This document shows positions 10,845 to 22,599 of a stretch of 64,000 nucleotides of DNA, one piece after another. Source of the stretch: Breviolum minutum Mf 1.05b.01 (lineage: Eukaryota; Sar; Dinophyceae; Suessiales; Symbiodiniaceae). The stretch lies in NCBI GenBank assembly GCA_000507305.1, contig DF239206.1:166980-230979 (forward strand). The letters are read 5' to 3'. The position numbers and the translations under genes were made by a program. Below the pieces are notes generated by a model that saw only the letters and a program-made list of their open reading frames with translations, searched no databases and was not told the origin of the DNA. Position 1 is the first letter of the stretch; the number at the start of each line of letters is the position of its first letter.

Positions 10845-12938
10845 ACAAATTCTCCAAACCGGCACGAATGAAAGTCATAAACCCCCCAAGCCGTTTGCAT
10901 TTGCATCAGCAGAAGTAGAATGAAAGGATATGCGATGTACAGTAGTATATAGATTCTAATATAGATGTGTACCCATTTATTTTGTTTCAAATTGATGATT
11001 TGTTTGTTTTGAGATGTGAGGCCTGGACCTCCGCATCACAAGACCTCCGACAACACGACAGAAGCTCATTACGAAATGTTGGAGCCTGGACCTCAATCTT
11101 GAGGCTATAATCTTGACACTGGTATCCCATCAAAGGGCGAAGTTGGTTGAGATTCATTCTTTGAATAGCTATGGGATACATATTTATTTATAAATATAAA
11201 TATGAATATAAATATATATGGTTATATATATATATACATATCGGCATCTATATTTAAGTTGCAGTGTTTTAGGCAATAAAGCCTTGTTCTTGCCCTTTTT
11301 TCAACTGGGTTTTTTGGTCTTCCATGGTTCCGCTCACAAGTTCTCAGTGCCCAGAAATGTCCTTTGAGAGTCGAGGCACTTGATCGAAGTGAACGAAGGA
11401 ATGCCCAGTCCTCAGGGAAACATCTGACATCCGGAATTCAATGCCAGTGAATCAGTGAATCACCTTATGATGTAAGCCTACAAATTCATTTACAGCCTCG
11501 GGTTGGAGAACATGCTGCAAGCTTCAGACCATCAAGTCATTTGTGTACATGTTTTCGACAAAATGTGTCGCTCTTCAATGGTGCTAATTGAAGGCGATGG
11601 GACTGAGAAGGCAGCTGTATAGAGTCAGAGTGGGATGTTTGTGTGTGTGTGTGTGTGATCGCACTGGCGATAGACCGTCGTGTTCATCAAAATTCCATCA
11701 AATAACTCATGGTATTTTGTCTAAACTTTGCCGTCAGGTTTTTGTTATTTCTGTTTCTTCTGGTGTTTGTTCAAAATTAAGTTTCAGTAGCTGCTCCAAT
11801 TATGCTGGACTTTGGGGGACATTTGATTCTTCATCAGGGCCTTTTGCTCTTCCTTGGTATTCTGTTTGGAAGCTGCTTGTAGAGACTGTCAGTATCAGCG
11901 GGTCCTCACTCTTGTGATATTTGTGCAGCTAGATTGATCAGTAATGATGGTTGCCATCTTGTTATTGTTCTTGTTCTTGTTCTTCTTGTTGTTGTTGTAG
12001 AAGATGGCTACGGCTACGAGTGTGAACCCGATTATCATCCTTAGTTCCGTGCCGATTGTTTGCCCGACGTTTCAACTACTGTACTACTGTAGTTAGGTGT
12101 TGGTTTGGGTGTTTTCAGGCTGAGAAAATGTGTTTACAAGTCACTATGCAATCAGAACTAAATTGATCCTTGTGGAAGCACACATTGCGTCATATTGTGT
12201 CATCGTAATGTTCATGAATAATGCGCAATTCCAAGTCTTACAAACATAAATCAATTCCGGTAGCTCTATATTTATATATATCATTTGACATCATTTGACC
12301 CTTATCATTGTAAAATTATGATCTTAGAACAAGTCATATTGAGTTTGAATTTAGTCTGCACAATTCAAGAATCTGTACGTGAAATTCATTGAAACATGGA
12401 ACCTGCTACACCCCCACGGACATATACTTATGAAGCTGGAACAAACCTACATGAGTCCTGCGTGGAACGATTTCCATCTTCAGTGGTTTTCCAGAACACC
12501 CAAACCAACAACAACCCAAATCAACATTCAACCATCAGCTGACCAGTGTGAGTTCCAAAAAGGTGGTGTTGATATCCTAGTCAGCTTTGAAACTGGGTGA
12601 AGACAGCAGATGTAGCGGAATCTTTATGGTCTCAGCCAGGGTTCCACGCGAGTTTTAGGGAGGTTGGAAGGAGAGTTCTGGCATGCTGCTCTCAAGTTGC
12701 TGGGGATATCATCAGAGTTTGGCTGTTGATTTGGTTTGAAGAATATTTCAGGCATTGTCAACGCTTTTTGGGCTTGAACGTGTTTGGACCAAAAGCTGTT
12801 TTGCAGCAATTTGGGGGTGGAATCCAATGCACCAGTGCAACCCCTCCTGGTCTCCTACAAACCCTACCCACCGTGACCCGTAGCCACCAACAGCTCAACG
12901 GTGGAAGCCCCACAGCTGCGACGTCAAACTTCGGCATC
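10845..12938. other. intergenic, no gene supported
   Basis: Low-complexity AT tracts (about 11180-11240), a GT tract (about 11638-11658) and TTG/TTC tracts (about 11960-12000). No phase-consistent exon chain found. Confidence 0.4.
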
Positions 12939-14416
12939 ATGAAGCGCACAGCGGGAGACATGGATAGCCAGGCATGAAGGGAAACAGCTCAGCTTAGTGA
13001 TTTGTCCATGATCTTTACCCCCCCGGAAAACTAAGTTGACAATGGAAAATCCACCATTTGAGGGTGTATGTCCTATTGAACATGGGGATTTTTCAAAGGG
13101 CGTTTTTTTGCACATCCCCTTTTTTGAATCGAAGCGTTTACCTTCATGCGATTTTGTCTACAGGTTCCATTGAATCCAGAGACTCCTTTTGCACATCTGG
13201 GTTCCAAAGATGGCATTGACGAGCCTCGGCGACCCCTTGTTCTTGGGAAATATCAACTCTTGAGATGCATCAATTTCTTGAGAAATACCATTATATAGTA
13301 CTGAAAGATATAGAAAGATAAGTGAACGCTTCAAAATGGTACCTTTTTTTTGTTGCGTCACTCGAAGTGGTTGACTTCAAGTCACACGATATATATAGTG
13401 AAATATAATGAAATATGAGGCAAATTTTCCCAACAAGCATTTCTGAAGCCACACATTCGCTGACAACAAGCTGACACAGAACAAAGATCTTAAGGAGCAA
13501 CCAGCCAAACGGTTGCAGCCTCGGGGGCATCCAGTGATGATGCAACCAGACACCGAAGTTCATCATATTTGTTTACCAAAAGCCATGATGTTAAGGCATG
13601 CTTCCCCTTGCTCCACAGCAGCATCAACGCCTGAACTGGGACCCAGCACATCGCCAGAGGCAGTGGTAGTGCTAGAAAGTTGGTGTCAATTCATCTTTTG
13701 GAAAAAATGCCCCAAAGAACCCTAGTCTTCCATATGAAATATATGACACATTCTATTTTTGCTTATTTTTTGAATATTTTGATGTGACACTGTTTTTTTT
13801 CTGTGAAAGCATCCGCTGCTTTACGTCAGGCCAGAGATCACGCACATCACTCCAGTTGGTGGCAGCTTCCCATCAAAGAGCTCAAGGTTGCGGACGCCTA
13901 GTGAGGGCATGACATTTTGATTGGATTTGAATTTATTGTAGACATATGCAATATGTTTTGTATAGAAACTTCCAACTCTGGAGCCGGGTGGTTTTTTGGT
14001 CCAAATTTGCTTCAACACTCATGGTTTTGGTATCATTTTGTAGCGAGCTGGTGGTGCATGCATTGTATACAAGCCATCATTCATCAGTGTGATCAGTGCA
14101 CTGGTACCTTTCCAAAATGTTGGCTGCATTTCTGTGATTCTGTAAGTGAACAGTTTTTGGACATGACTTCAGACGGCTGTAGTCTTTATGTCTTCGATGC
14201 CAGGCCCGACTGACTGCATTGGGCAGCGATTTGAAAGGCGTGACAGAGAAGACAGAGTTGATAATGCTTTTGGAACAGCCCCTTGCTGCATCTGATGTAT
14301 TTGCAGTATCTTCGAAGTTTATTCAAACATCAAGATCATTGTGTGGAATGCTATACTCATCTAAGCGATCAATGCGAATGCAGCTAACGGTGGAAGGAAG
14401 AACGATTGCGATGAGC

Positions 14417-14488
<72 letters not shown>

Positions 14489-14797
14489 GCAATGACGATG
14501 ACAATGATGACTATGATGCTGCTTACACATTCTTATACACATATGAAATAACACGAATGATATACAACTTATCCTGCGAGGGTGTCCAGCTGTGTGTTGT
14601 TATGTTCTTTTCAAGCACTTGTTCTACTAATATTTACTAATTTTGGCACACCTGTTGACGAAACATTAATTGGTGCAATCCCAGTATTCAATAGCACGCG
14701 AACTTCAAGACAGGGTCCGTTAAATTTTGGTTGCATTACTAATTTTGCTCTCAGGTTGCAGCGGCCTCAGGATGGCGTGCCACCCTTCGAACTCTGA
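12939..14797 (+). CDS. SAP-like small nuclear-type protein, tandem copy 1
   Basis: Six exons: 12939-12971, 13495-13511, 13596-13659, 13830-13886, 14204-14277, 14755-14797; 95 residues. The N-terminus is basic (MKRTAGDMDSQ), then EQPAKR, a Ser/Thr/Pro linker ending STSPE, a conserved ARDHAHH block, and LPIKELKARLTALGSDLKGV followed by EKTELIMLLEQ. That last part has the helix-turn-helix pattern of SAP motifs (DNA/RNA binding). The C-terminus is GVPPFEL. The donor after KELK is GT here but GC in the other copies. A TGA/ATG microsatellite sits in the last intron. Confidence 0.75.
14415..14488. repeat. (ATG)n microsatellite in an intron
   Basis: About 24 ATG units within the last intron of the first SAP-like gene; the poly-Met frame is artefactual. 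Confidence 0.95.
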
Positions 14798-15040
14798 ATC
14801 TTATTTTGGGTGAGCTGCTTTACGACACAGCGAGCAAGACAGGTGGCCAAGCATCCGCATTGTGAATCAGCAAAGAATTCAAGTGTGGATCTTGACTGAA
14901 GGAGCTTGACTGAAGCAGCCCTGTTTGTATAGCTTTTGTAGCTCCGCTTGAATCAGACAGAAAAATAGTTCCGAGCTTTTGCACAGGTCCACGACATATT
15001 AGAATGTGTTGGCCGTGGTGTGGTTCAAAACACCCAGCGG

Positions 15041-15170
15041 CATAGCAGAATGTACAGATCTTTGTGGGCACGCCCTTTGTCGTATGCTTTGCGCTAGCAC
15101 GCTTTTAAGAACCGCAAGGCCCACGCTTTCAATGTGCAACAGCGGGCGTTAGCACCAAGCGGCAACGACA
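15041..15170. repeat. conserved array spacer block, copy 1
   Basis: About 125 bp almost identical to 17101-17233, 18709-18842 and 20333-20467, lying after each gene copy. It contains CACGCCCTTTGTCGTATGC and the palindrome-like GCGCTAGC. It is better conserved than most introns and some coding exons of the array. Possible promoter, processing signal or small RNA; nothing decides between them. Confidence 0.8.
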
Positions 15171-15342
15171 GGCCAAAAAACTGAGCGGCTACTTGGAGCT
15201 TTCAATTTGAATCAGATCAGCCTTGATGCATCACCATTCAGATGCTCGCTTCGGCATACCTTTTTTTTTTTCGGCTCCATTAGTTTCAGAAAGGATTTGT
15301 GTTCGGCTGAAAGCTGCCAGTCTCAAATCACATCACACAGCA

Positions 15343-16845
15343 ATGGTGAAGCGAGCCGCCAATGTTGATCACTCACAGGCCGGTGTCCTTGGAACAAGAT
15401 GGTTTCAGGGGTGGCAAAGATGCGGTATATACACGTATATATTATATACAAATCTTATACAAGAACGTAACTCAAGAAGAATATGATGTATGATAGTTGA
15501 AAATACTCGAACATTTTGAATAGCATGAAAAACATGACATTGTATGATATAGGTGAAATAGTAGTGACAAATTGACACGCTTACATAGATGGATGTTTAA
15601 CGATCATGTATCATGCACATGTAATGTAACAATATTCTTACCAATGTAATTTTGGTAATTTGATATATTTGATATGATGCATATATATATATACATTCAA
15701 GCAATATCAAATACATACCAGTGAAGAGCGCACATAAACGATTCCATGGAGCAATGTGGCATGATGGGGCTTTCGGGTTGTCATTTGATGGATGCTCAGG
15801 AGGTGGAGCCTCCACTCAAGAGGCAGGATCTGGAGGTTTGGCGCAATTTTTGGTGAATGTTTTGGAGATGTCACCAGGTCCACTCCTGTGGCACCCTCGT
15901 CCCCAAGCACCTCTCCAGAGGCATGTGGTGTCAACTGGTTGGACTCCAAGATTGTTGGAGTTTCACTGCACAGATCAGGCCAGAGATCATGCTCACCATT
16001 CTGATCTATGGCAGCTTCCTGTAAAGGAACTGAAGGCTGGCACGCATGAGTCTCGAAACTCCAAGGGTTATGAAGTTTCTTTTTCTGAAGGATGTCGAAG
16101 GACCAAGATTTAAAAAGCAGAGGGACAACAGACGGGGACGGGGGACGTGGGTGCCAGTGGGTGCCTTCCATTGGGGTTGGATATAGTTGGACTAGGAAGG
16201 GGAGCCAGAGAATGCAGTTTCGGCAGTTGTTGTGGCTTATGGAAAACACGAGGCGCGCCTGACTGCACTGGGGACGGATTTACGTGGTGTGACCGAGAAG
16301 ACCGAGTTGATCATGCTTTTGGAAGAGCTTTTGGGCTGCACTTTAGGCTGGGGCTTCATGGCAATGTTGGACGCTCATTAGTGTGACGGGTCTGATGAAC
16401 AAAAAGTTTGTCCCTGGAGGGGCTCTAAACAAGGGGGAAAAAACACCGCAGAAGGGTCGTGAGCAAAGCCGCCCGCCAAGAAGAAGAAGAACAAAAGCCG
16501 GAACAACCACCACCCCACCCACCCACCTACTCAACCCCCCAACCACCCACCCACCAGCAGCAGCGAATTACTCAGTTGAAAAACAGAGCTCTGATTTAGA
16601 AAACAAGTAATGATGAATGCATCACATCATGAGAGCTCTTCATTAGTTGGCTATTTGATGGTGCGAAGTGGGAAGGTTCGTGGCAAGACTTGAGCCCAGT
16701 GGCGCAACAAATTGCATGGTCACTACTTATCCAGAGGTTAGGGTTGTGCCACGTTGAACTTCTGAGGTACTTGGTCCTGTAGACACTGAAAGCATTGCCC
16801 CGTAGTGGCCACCCTCCGAAGGGTGTGCCACCCTTTGAGCTATGA
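15343..16845 (+). CDS. SAP-like small protein, tandem copy 2
   Basis: Six exons: 15343-15378, 15800-15822, 15878-15920, 15979-16035, 16253-16326, 16806-16845. The protein starts MVKRAANVDHSQ, has EVEPPLKR, a shorter Ser/Pro linker (14 codons instead of 21), DLWQLPVKELKARLTALGTD, EKTELIMLLEE and ends KGVPPFEL. The linker shortening and the changed last exon acceptor (TAG|T) mark it as the most diverged copy. All phases agree. Confidence 0.72.
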
Positions 16846-17100
16846 GTCCAGTGCGCTGCATCCTGACACAGTCAGTAAGACGGGTGGCCAAGCGTCCCAT
16901 TGTGAATCAGCTAAGAATTCAACTGTGGCGCTTGACTGAAGCAGCCCTGTTTGTATAGCTTGTATAGCTGTATAGCCTTTGGTGGTTAATTTTTGTTTTG
17001 CACTAGCTCCACTTGAACTTGAACAACAGAAAGACAGTGTGGAGCATGTGCAAGTGCCCATCTTAGTTCCATGGTTCCGGTGTGATTCAAAAAACCCAGC

Positions 17101-17233
17101 GCCACAGCAGAATGTACAGATTTTTGTGGGCACGCCCTTTGTCGTATGCTTTGCGCTAGCACGCTTTTAAGAACCGCAAGGCCCAGCTTTGAATGTGCAA
17201 CAGCGGGGGAGTTAGCACCAAGCGGCAACGACA
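17101..17233. repeat. conserved array spacer block, copy 2
   Basis: Near-identical to the block at 15041-15170, with single-base differences only. Confidence 0.8.
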
Positions 17234-17458
17234 AAAAGACATCAAGATTAGCGGGCCAGTCAGTGTCATTTTTGGTGGGCGTCATTCTTTTGATTCAAGT
17301 CCGAAAGTCCTGCTTTTTTTTGTTGGGTAGTTGGATTGCAAGAAACTCACACCTGTTTTGGCGCCATTCAACACCCAAATACTGATTCAAGCCCAACTGT
17401 TGTTCCACAGCATTTTGCAGATCAATCTTTGGCCGAGACAGTCACGACGACAGCAAGC

Positions 17459-18458
17459 ATGGTGAAACGAGCCGCAGACGTTGATGGCCAGGAAATGCAT
17501 CACAATTTCATGGAATTTCAGACGTGTGTGATTCCCAAGGAAGAATTATTGAATAAATTAGATTTAAGAATCGTCTATACTCTTGCGGGTCTTTGCTTTC
17601 TTGTAGCCGGGCAGTGCTGGAAATAGCATGAAAGAGAATGACATGATCTGATGAATTCTGAGTAAATGCACTAAATTTGCTGAACAGTTTTGGTGCATGC
17701 TGTCGGTTGTCGAGGAGACTGAGCCTCCCCTCAAGAGGCTCATTGATGATTCATGATGCTTAGTATGCTTAGTGATAGTCAGCGATGGTACATGTTTCTG
17801 CCACTTAAGGCTGTCGTACTGGTTTGAAATGTGTTTGTTTTCTGGCATTTTCTGGCTTTGCAGTCTCCATATGTCGTCATGATCCTATGACAGGTGCACT
17901 TCTCCGACATCTACTGCAACTTCATCGCCGGACTTTGGACATAGCACCTCCCCGGAGGCACGCATAGCTTCTGATAGTCTATGATTTTTGGTTTGGGTAG
18001 TCTTATCTTCAGTGCATCTTTAATCTTTGCGTATTTTATGAGTTGTTGTGCAAGAGGGGCCTTGTTGACCCGGCCATTATTTTTCAGGCCAGAGATCATG
18101 CTCACCATTCAGATTTGTGGCAGCTCCCAGTGAAGGAACTAAAGGCTGGTGTGAGACGTTTAGGGGGTGAATTTCAAGCACATGTTTTCATGAGCTGTAA
18201 ATTTGTGTGTTGGTCAGGCCCGACTGGATGCTTTGGGCACCGACAGGAAGGGCGTAGCAGAGAAGACAGAGTTGATAACACTCTTGGAACAGCCCCTAAG
18301 CAGCACCAAGATCCCTACTGTACCAGCAGAGCATCTTCAATTCGATGTTTTCCAAACACTTGCCTCAAGCACTGTACAAGTTGGCAGTGTCACACGGCCT
18401 GCATGGCTCGTTCAGGTCGCAACCACAGTCCGAGGGTGTGCCGCCCTTTGAGCTATGA
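17459..18458 (+). CDS. SAP-like small protein, tandem copy 3
   Basis: Six exons: 17459-17491, 17715-17737, 17894-17957, 18088-18144, 18218-18291, 18416-18458; 97 residues. Reads MVKRAADVDGQ, ETEPPLKR, a 21-residue linker, SDLWQLPVKELKARLDALGT, EKTELITLLEQ and SEGVPPFEL. The first intron appears to start GA (CAG|GAAATG); later donors are GC. The gene body is almost identical to copy 4. Confidence 0.75.
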
Positions 18459-18708
18459 GGCTATGAGTCTTGGTTCAGTGCGCTGCATCCTGACACAGCC
18501 AACAAGACAGGTAGCCAAGCGTCCACTTTGTGAATCAGCTAAGAATTCAAGTGTGGCGTTTGACTGAAGCAGCCCTGCTTGCAAAGCCTTTTCTAGTATT
18601 TTTGTTTTGCATCCCTTGCTCCACTTGAACAACAGAAAGACAGTGTGGAGCATGTGAAGGTGTCCAGCTTAGTTCCATGGCTCCTGGTGTGGTTCCAAAA
18701 ACCCAGCG

Positions 18709-18842
18709 CCACAGCAGAATGTACAGATTTTTGTGGGCACGCCCTTTGTCGTATGCTTTGCGCTAGCACGCTTTTAAGAACCGCAAGGCCCACGCTTTGA
18801 ATGTGCAACAGCGGGGAGAGTTAGCACCAAGCGGCAACGACA
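18709..18842. repeat. conserved array spacer block, copy 3
   Basis: Same block as above, between the third and fourth genes. Confidence 0.8.
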
Positions 18843-19060
18843 AAAAGACATCAAGATTAGCGGGCCAGTCAGTGTCACTTTTAGTGGGCGTCATTCTTTT
18901 GATTCAAGTCTGGCGTTTTTTGTTGGGTACTTTGATTGCAAGAAAGTCACACCTGTTTTGGCGCCATTCAACACCCAAATACTTCTTCCCGGCCCAACTG
19001 TTGTTGCGCAGCATTTTGCAGATCAATCTTTGGCCGAGACAGTCACGACGACAGCAAGCC

Positions 19061-20082
19061 ATGGTGAAACGAGCCGCAGACGTTGATGGCCAGGAAACGC
19101 ATCAGAATTTCATGGAATTTCAAACGTGTGTGATTCCCTGAGAAAAATACACGAAAATAAACTTGTAAAAAATACTTGCAAAAAAGATCAAAAAAGAATC
19201 GATTTCAGAATGGTCTATACTCTTTCGGGTCTTTGCTTTCTTGTGTCCGGGCAGTGCTGGAAATAGCATGAAAGAGAATGACATGATTTGATGAATTCTT
19301 GGTGAATGCGCTAGCTAAATTTGCTGAACAGTTTTGGTGCATGCTGTCGGTTGTCGAGGAGACTGAGCCTCCCCTCAAGAGGCTCATTCATGATGCAGAT
19401 AGTCGGCGATGGTACATGTTTCTGCCACTTAGGGATGTCGTACTGGTTTGAAATGTGTTTGTTTTCTGGCATTTTCTGGCTTTGCAGTCTCTATATGTCG
19501 TCGTGATCCTATGACAGGTGCACTTCTCCGACATCTACTGCAACTTCATCGCCGGACTTTGGACATAGCACCTCCCCGGAGGCACGCATAGCTTCTGATA
19601 GTTTGTGATTTTTCGATTGGGTAGTCTTATCTTCAGTGCATCTTTAATCTTTGCGTATTTTATGAGTTGTTGTGCAAGAGGGGCCTTGTTGACCCGGCCA
19701 TTATTTTTCAGGCCAGAGATCATGCTCACCATTCAGATTTGTGGCAGCTCCCAGTGAAGGAACTAAAGGCTGGTGTGAGACGTTTAGGGGGTGAATTTCA
19801 AGCACATGTTTTCATGAGCTGTAAATTTGTGTGTTGGTCAGGCCCGACTGGATACTTTGGGCACCGACAGGAAGGGCGTAGCAGAGAAGACAGAGTTGAT
19901 AACACTCTTGGAACAGCCCCTAAGCAGCACCAAGATCCCTACTGTACCAGCAGAGCATCTTCAATTCGATGTTTTCCAAACACTTGCCTCAAGCACTGTA
20001 CAAGTTGGCAGTGTCACACGGCCTGCATGGCTCGTTCAGGTCGCAACCACAGTCCGAGGGTGTGCCGCCCTTTGAGCTATGA
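19061..20082 (+). CDS. SAP-like small protein, tandem copy 4
   Basis: Six exons: 19061-19093, 19359-19381, 19518-19581, 19712-19768, 19842-19915, 20040-20082. From exon 4 on it is offset from copy 3 by exactly 1624 bp with almost no changes, introns included; one codon differs (Ala to Thr in LDTLGT). This points to a very recent duplication or gene conversion. The protein is otherwise as in copy 3. Confidence 0.75.
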
Positions 20083-20332
20083 GGCTATGAGTCTTGGTTC
20101 AGTGCGCTGCATCCTGACACAGCCAACAAGACAGGTAGCCAAGCGTCCACTTTGTGAATCAGCCAAGTATTCAAGTGTGGCGTTTGACTGAAGCAGCCCT
20201 GCTTGCAAAGCCTTTTCTAGTATTTTTGTTTTGCATCCCTTGCTCCACTTGAACAAACAGAAAGTCAGTGTGGAGCATGTGAAGGTGTCCATCTTAGTTC
20301 CATGGCTCCTGGTGTGGTTCCAAAAACCCAGC

Positions 20333-20467
20333 GCCACAGCAGAATGTACAGATTTTTGTGGGCACGCCCTTTGTCGTATGCTTTGCGCTAGCACGCTTTT
20401 AAGAACCGCAAGGCCCACGCTTTGAATGTGCAACAGCGGGGAGAGTTAGCACCAAGCGGCAACGACA
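20333..20467. repeat. conserved array spacer block, copy 4
   Basis: The block follows the last gene although no fifth gene follows it, so it travels with the 3' side of each unit. Confidence 0.78.
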
Positions 20468-22140
20468 GGCCAAAAACTGGGCAACTGCGAAAACAACGAA
20501 CACGGCTATGGAAGTTCGATGGCTAGGTATGCATTATGCAGTGTAAGACATAGTGGTATTGGGATTGGGCAAGGATCAAGAAAGACAACGAGAATCAACG
20601 AGACATAGATTGATGGTGAGAGAATTGGGATTGGCGGTTAAAGGGACCAAGCTGAGAATCTTCTGCACAGGAGGAAATTAGGTAGAATCCCAAGAATATA
20701 TTCTATATATGTATATTCTGCATTATGTATATTATACATATGTATATATATATATAATATAAATATTACAATCATCTTGAATAAGCAGATGTACATTACA
20801 CGCATCATATTTCATTATTAGATACAGTAGATTATCAATAATCACCCTGACCTTCCTCGATTGTTAGTTTAAGCGTCTTTGTGCAGTGATTTCTTATTGA
20901 TATTTCCGGATATTTATCAGGATTTTTCTTGACACTTGCTAGTTTTAGAGCATACCTGAAATATATATGCAAAAGGTGCCACTTGGACCGTGGAAAAAGC
21001 GTGGAACCGCTATTTCGTCATTGAAAGGAGGTTTATTCGGGACGTATGGTGCCCCCTCAAAGTCATTCAAAACCGACCCCAAAATTATTCTTGCCTCCTG
21101 GTACATATAAGAGGAAAAAAGAATATGTATATATATATATATATGATAAAGAAAATAAAATAATATTCGATATATAAATTTATTTATTTTATTTTTCAAA
21201 ACATAAATTTCTCAAAATTTACACCCTGGAAATTTAATATGGAATTTGCGAAGCAACCATTTAGAAAGGCAAATGATATTCCAAACCTCCATAATTATAT
21301 TCTATTTTAATCTTTCAGGATATTTAATAATCTAATATTCAAAATATTTTAAAATAATAAAAAATAAGATAGAAAATATTTAATATAATATATATATATA
21401 ATTTAAAATATTTATAAAAATGAAAATAGATTAATAAATATAAATATAATAATTGATGATATTGGGAAAAAAAAATATATAATATAATAATATTAATATA
21501 TAAAAAAATCTAAAAAGAAAATAATTATTTATAAATAGAAATATATNNNNNNNNNNNNNNNNNNNNNNNNNNNNNNNNNNNNNNNNNNNNNNNNNNNNNN
21601 NNNNNNNNNNNNNNNNNNNNNNNNNNNNNNNNNNNNNNNNNNNNNNNNNNNNNNNNNNNNNNNNNNNNNNNNNNNNNNNNNNNNNNNNNNNNNNNNNNNN
21701 NNNNNNNNNNNNNTTTTAAAAAATATATATATTAATAAAATATTTTAATATATTAATATTATTTTTTTTTTTTAATTATCTTTTTAATTATATTATTATT
21801 TTTATTATTGCCTATATTTATTTTTTTGTTTTTATTATAGTAGTTTTTATTTTTGTTTATATTAAGTTAGTAGTATTATTAGTGTAGTTGTTAGGTTAGC
21901 TAGAGATTCAAAAATATTTTATTATTATTATTATTAGCTTTGAATATATTTTTAAAAAGATATTTTCGATTCTTAAATAATTTTTGTTTGTGAATTTGCA
22001 GGTTTCCGGACGAAATTATGGTGTGGTAGTCCAGTCTAATAGTAATATAATAATTCTACATAGGAATTATTATTTTTAAATTAATTTTGGATTTACATTT
22101 TATTTTTCCTTGTCAGATGCTCAGTAACATTACATCTTTT
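20468..22140. other. AT-rich island with assembly gap
   Basis: Base composition drops sharply to A/T from about 20690 and is extreme between 21100 and 22090. A run of N occupies 21547-21713. No gene seen. The flanks of the gap are low-complexity AT. Confidence 0.85.
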
Positions 22141-22200
22141 ACACCTTAACCAGTCAGCAGCATTTTTTGTTGGTGGGGGTGCCGGGTGGCAGTTTTCCAG

Positions 22201-22599
22201 CCCCTGAAACGAGGTGCGCATCGAAGTTCTCTGGGATGCCCTGCCGGATTGAAGGAATGCGAAACCGAAGAGTGCCACGGTCCAAAGAGTGGTGCCTCGG
22301 GGAGAAGGATTGGACCGATGTCAATAGCAGCGATGGTTTGGAGGAATGACCAATCACTATTGTTAGGAATAAATACGAGTATACCAGTATACCATTCCCT
22401 TGTCATTTGAATTTGGATCATATACCGGTATATGCTATTATTCTACCTCTGCCAGCGCTACATTTTGGATGTCAATCAAATACAGTGTGAATTGCTTGAA
22501 GAACTTGCCACGAGAGCCCCGGCGTCGAGCACACACCTGTCCCAAGCCGCATGCAATAGACTCAGTAGAAATGATCCAAGGAAATTTCAATCACATCTG
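22201..22599 (+). CDS. two + strand exons, one thrombospondin-1-like
   Basis: Exon 22201-22335 lies between CAG and a GT donor and includes RSSLGCPAGLKECETEECHG, which has the Cys spacing and ExxC pattern of part of a thrombospondin type-1 repeat. Exon 22456-22599 (AG to GT, 48 codons) encodes a helical peptide (QCELLEELATRAP within it) of no recognised family. Both are phase 0, so they could be neighbours in one gene. Start and stop not found. Confidence 0.4.

Noticed and set aside
15041-15170. Spacer block considered as tRNA, 5S rRNA or spliced-leader RNA
   Set aside because: None of the diagnostic boxes or the dinoflagellate spliced-leader sequence could be recognised in it on either strand.
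20690-22140. AT-rich island considered as organellar insert
   Set aside because: No organellar gene, tRNA or rRNA motif visible; sequence is low complexity around an assembly gap.
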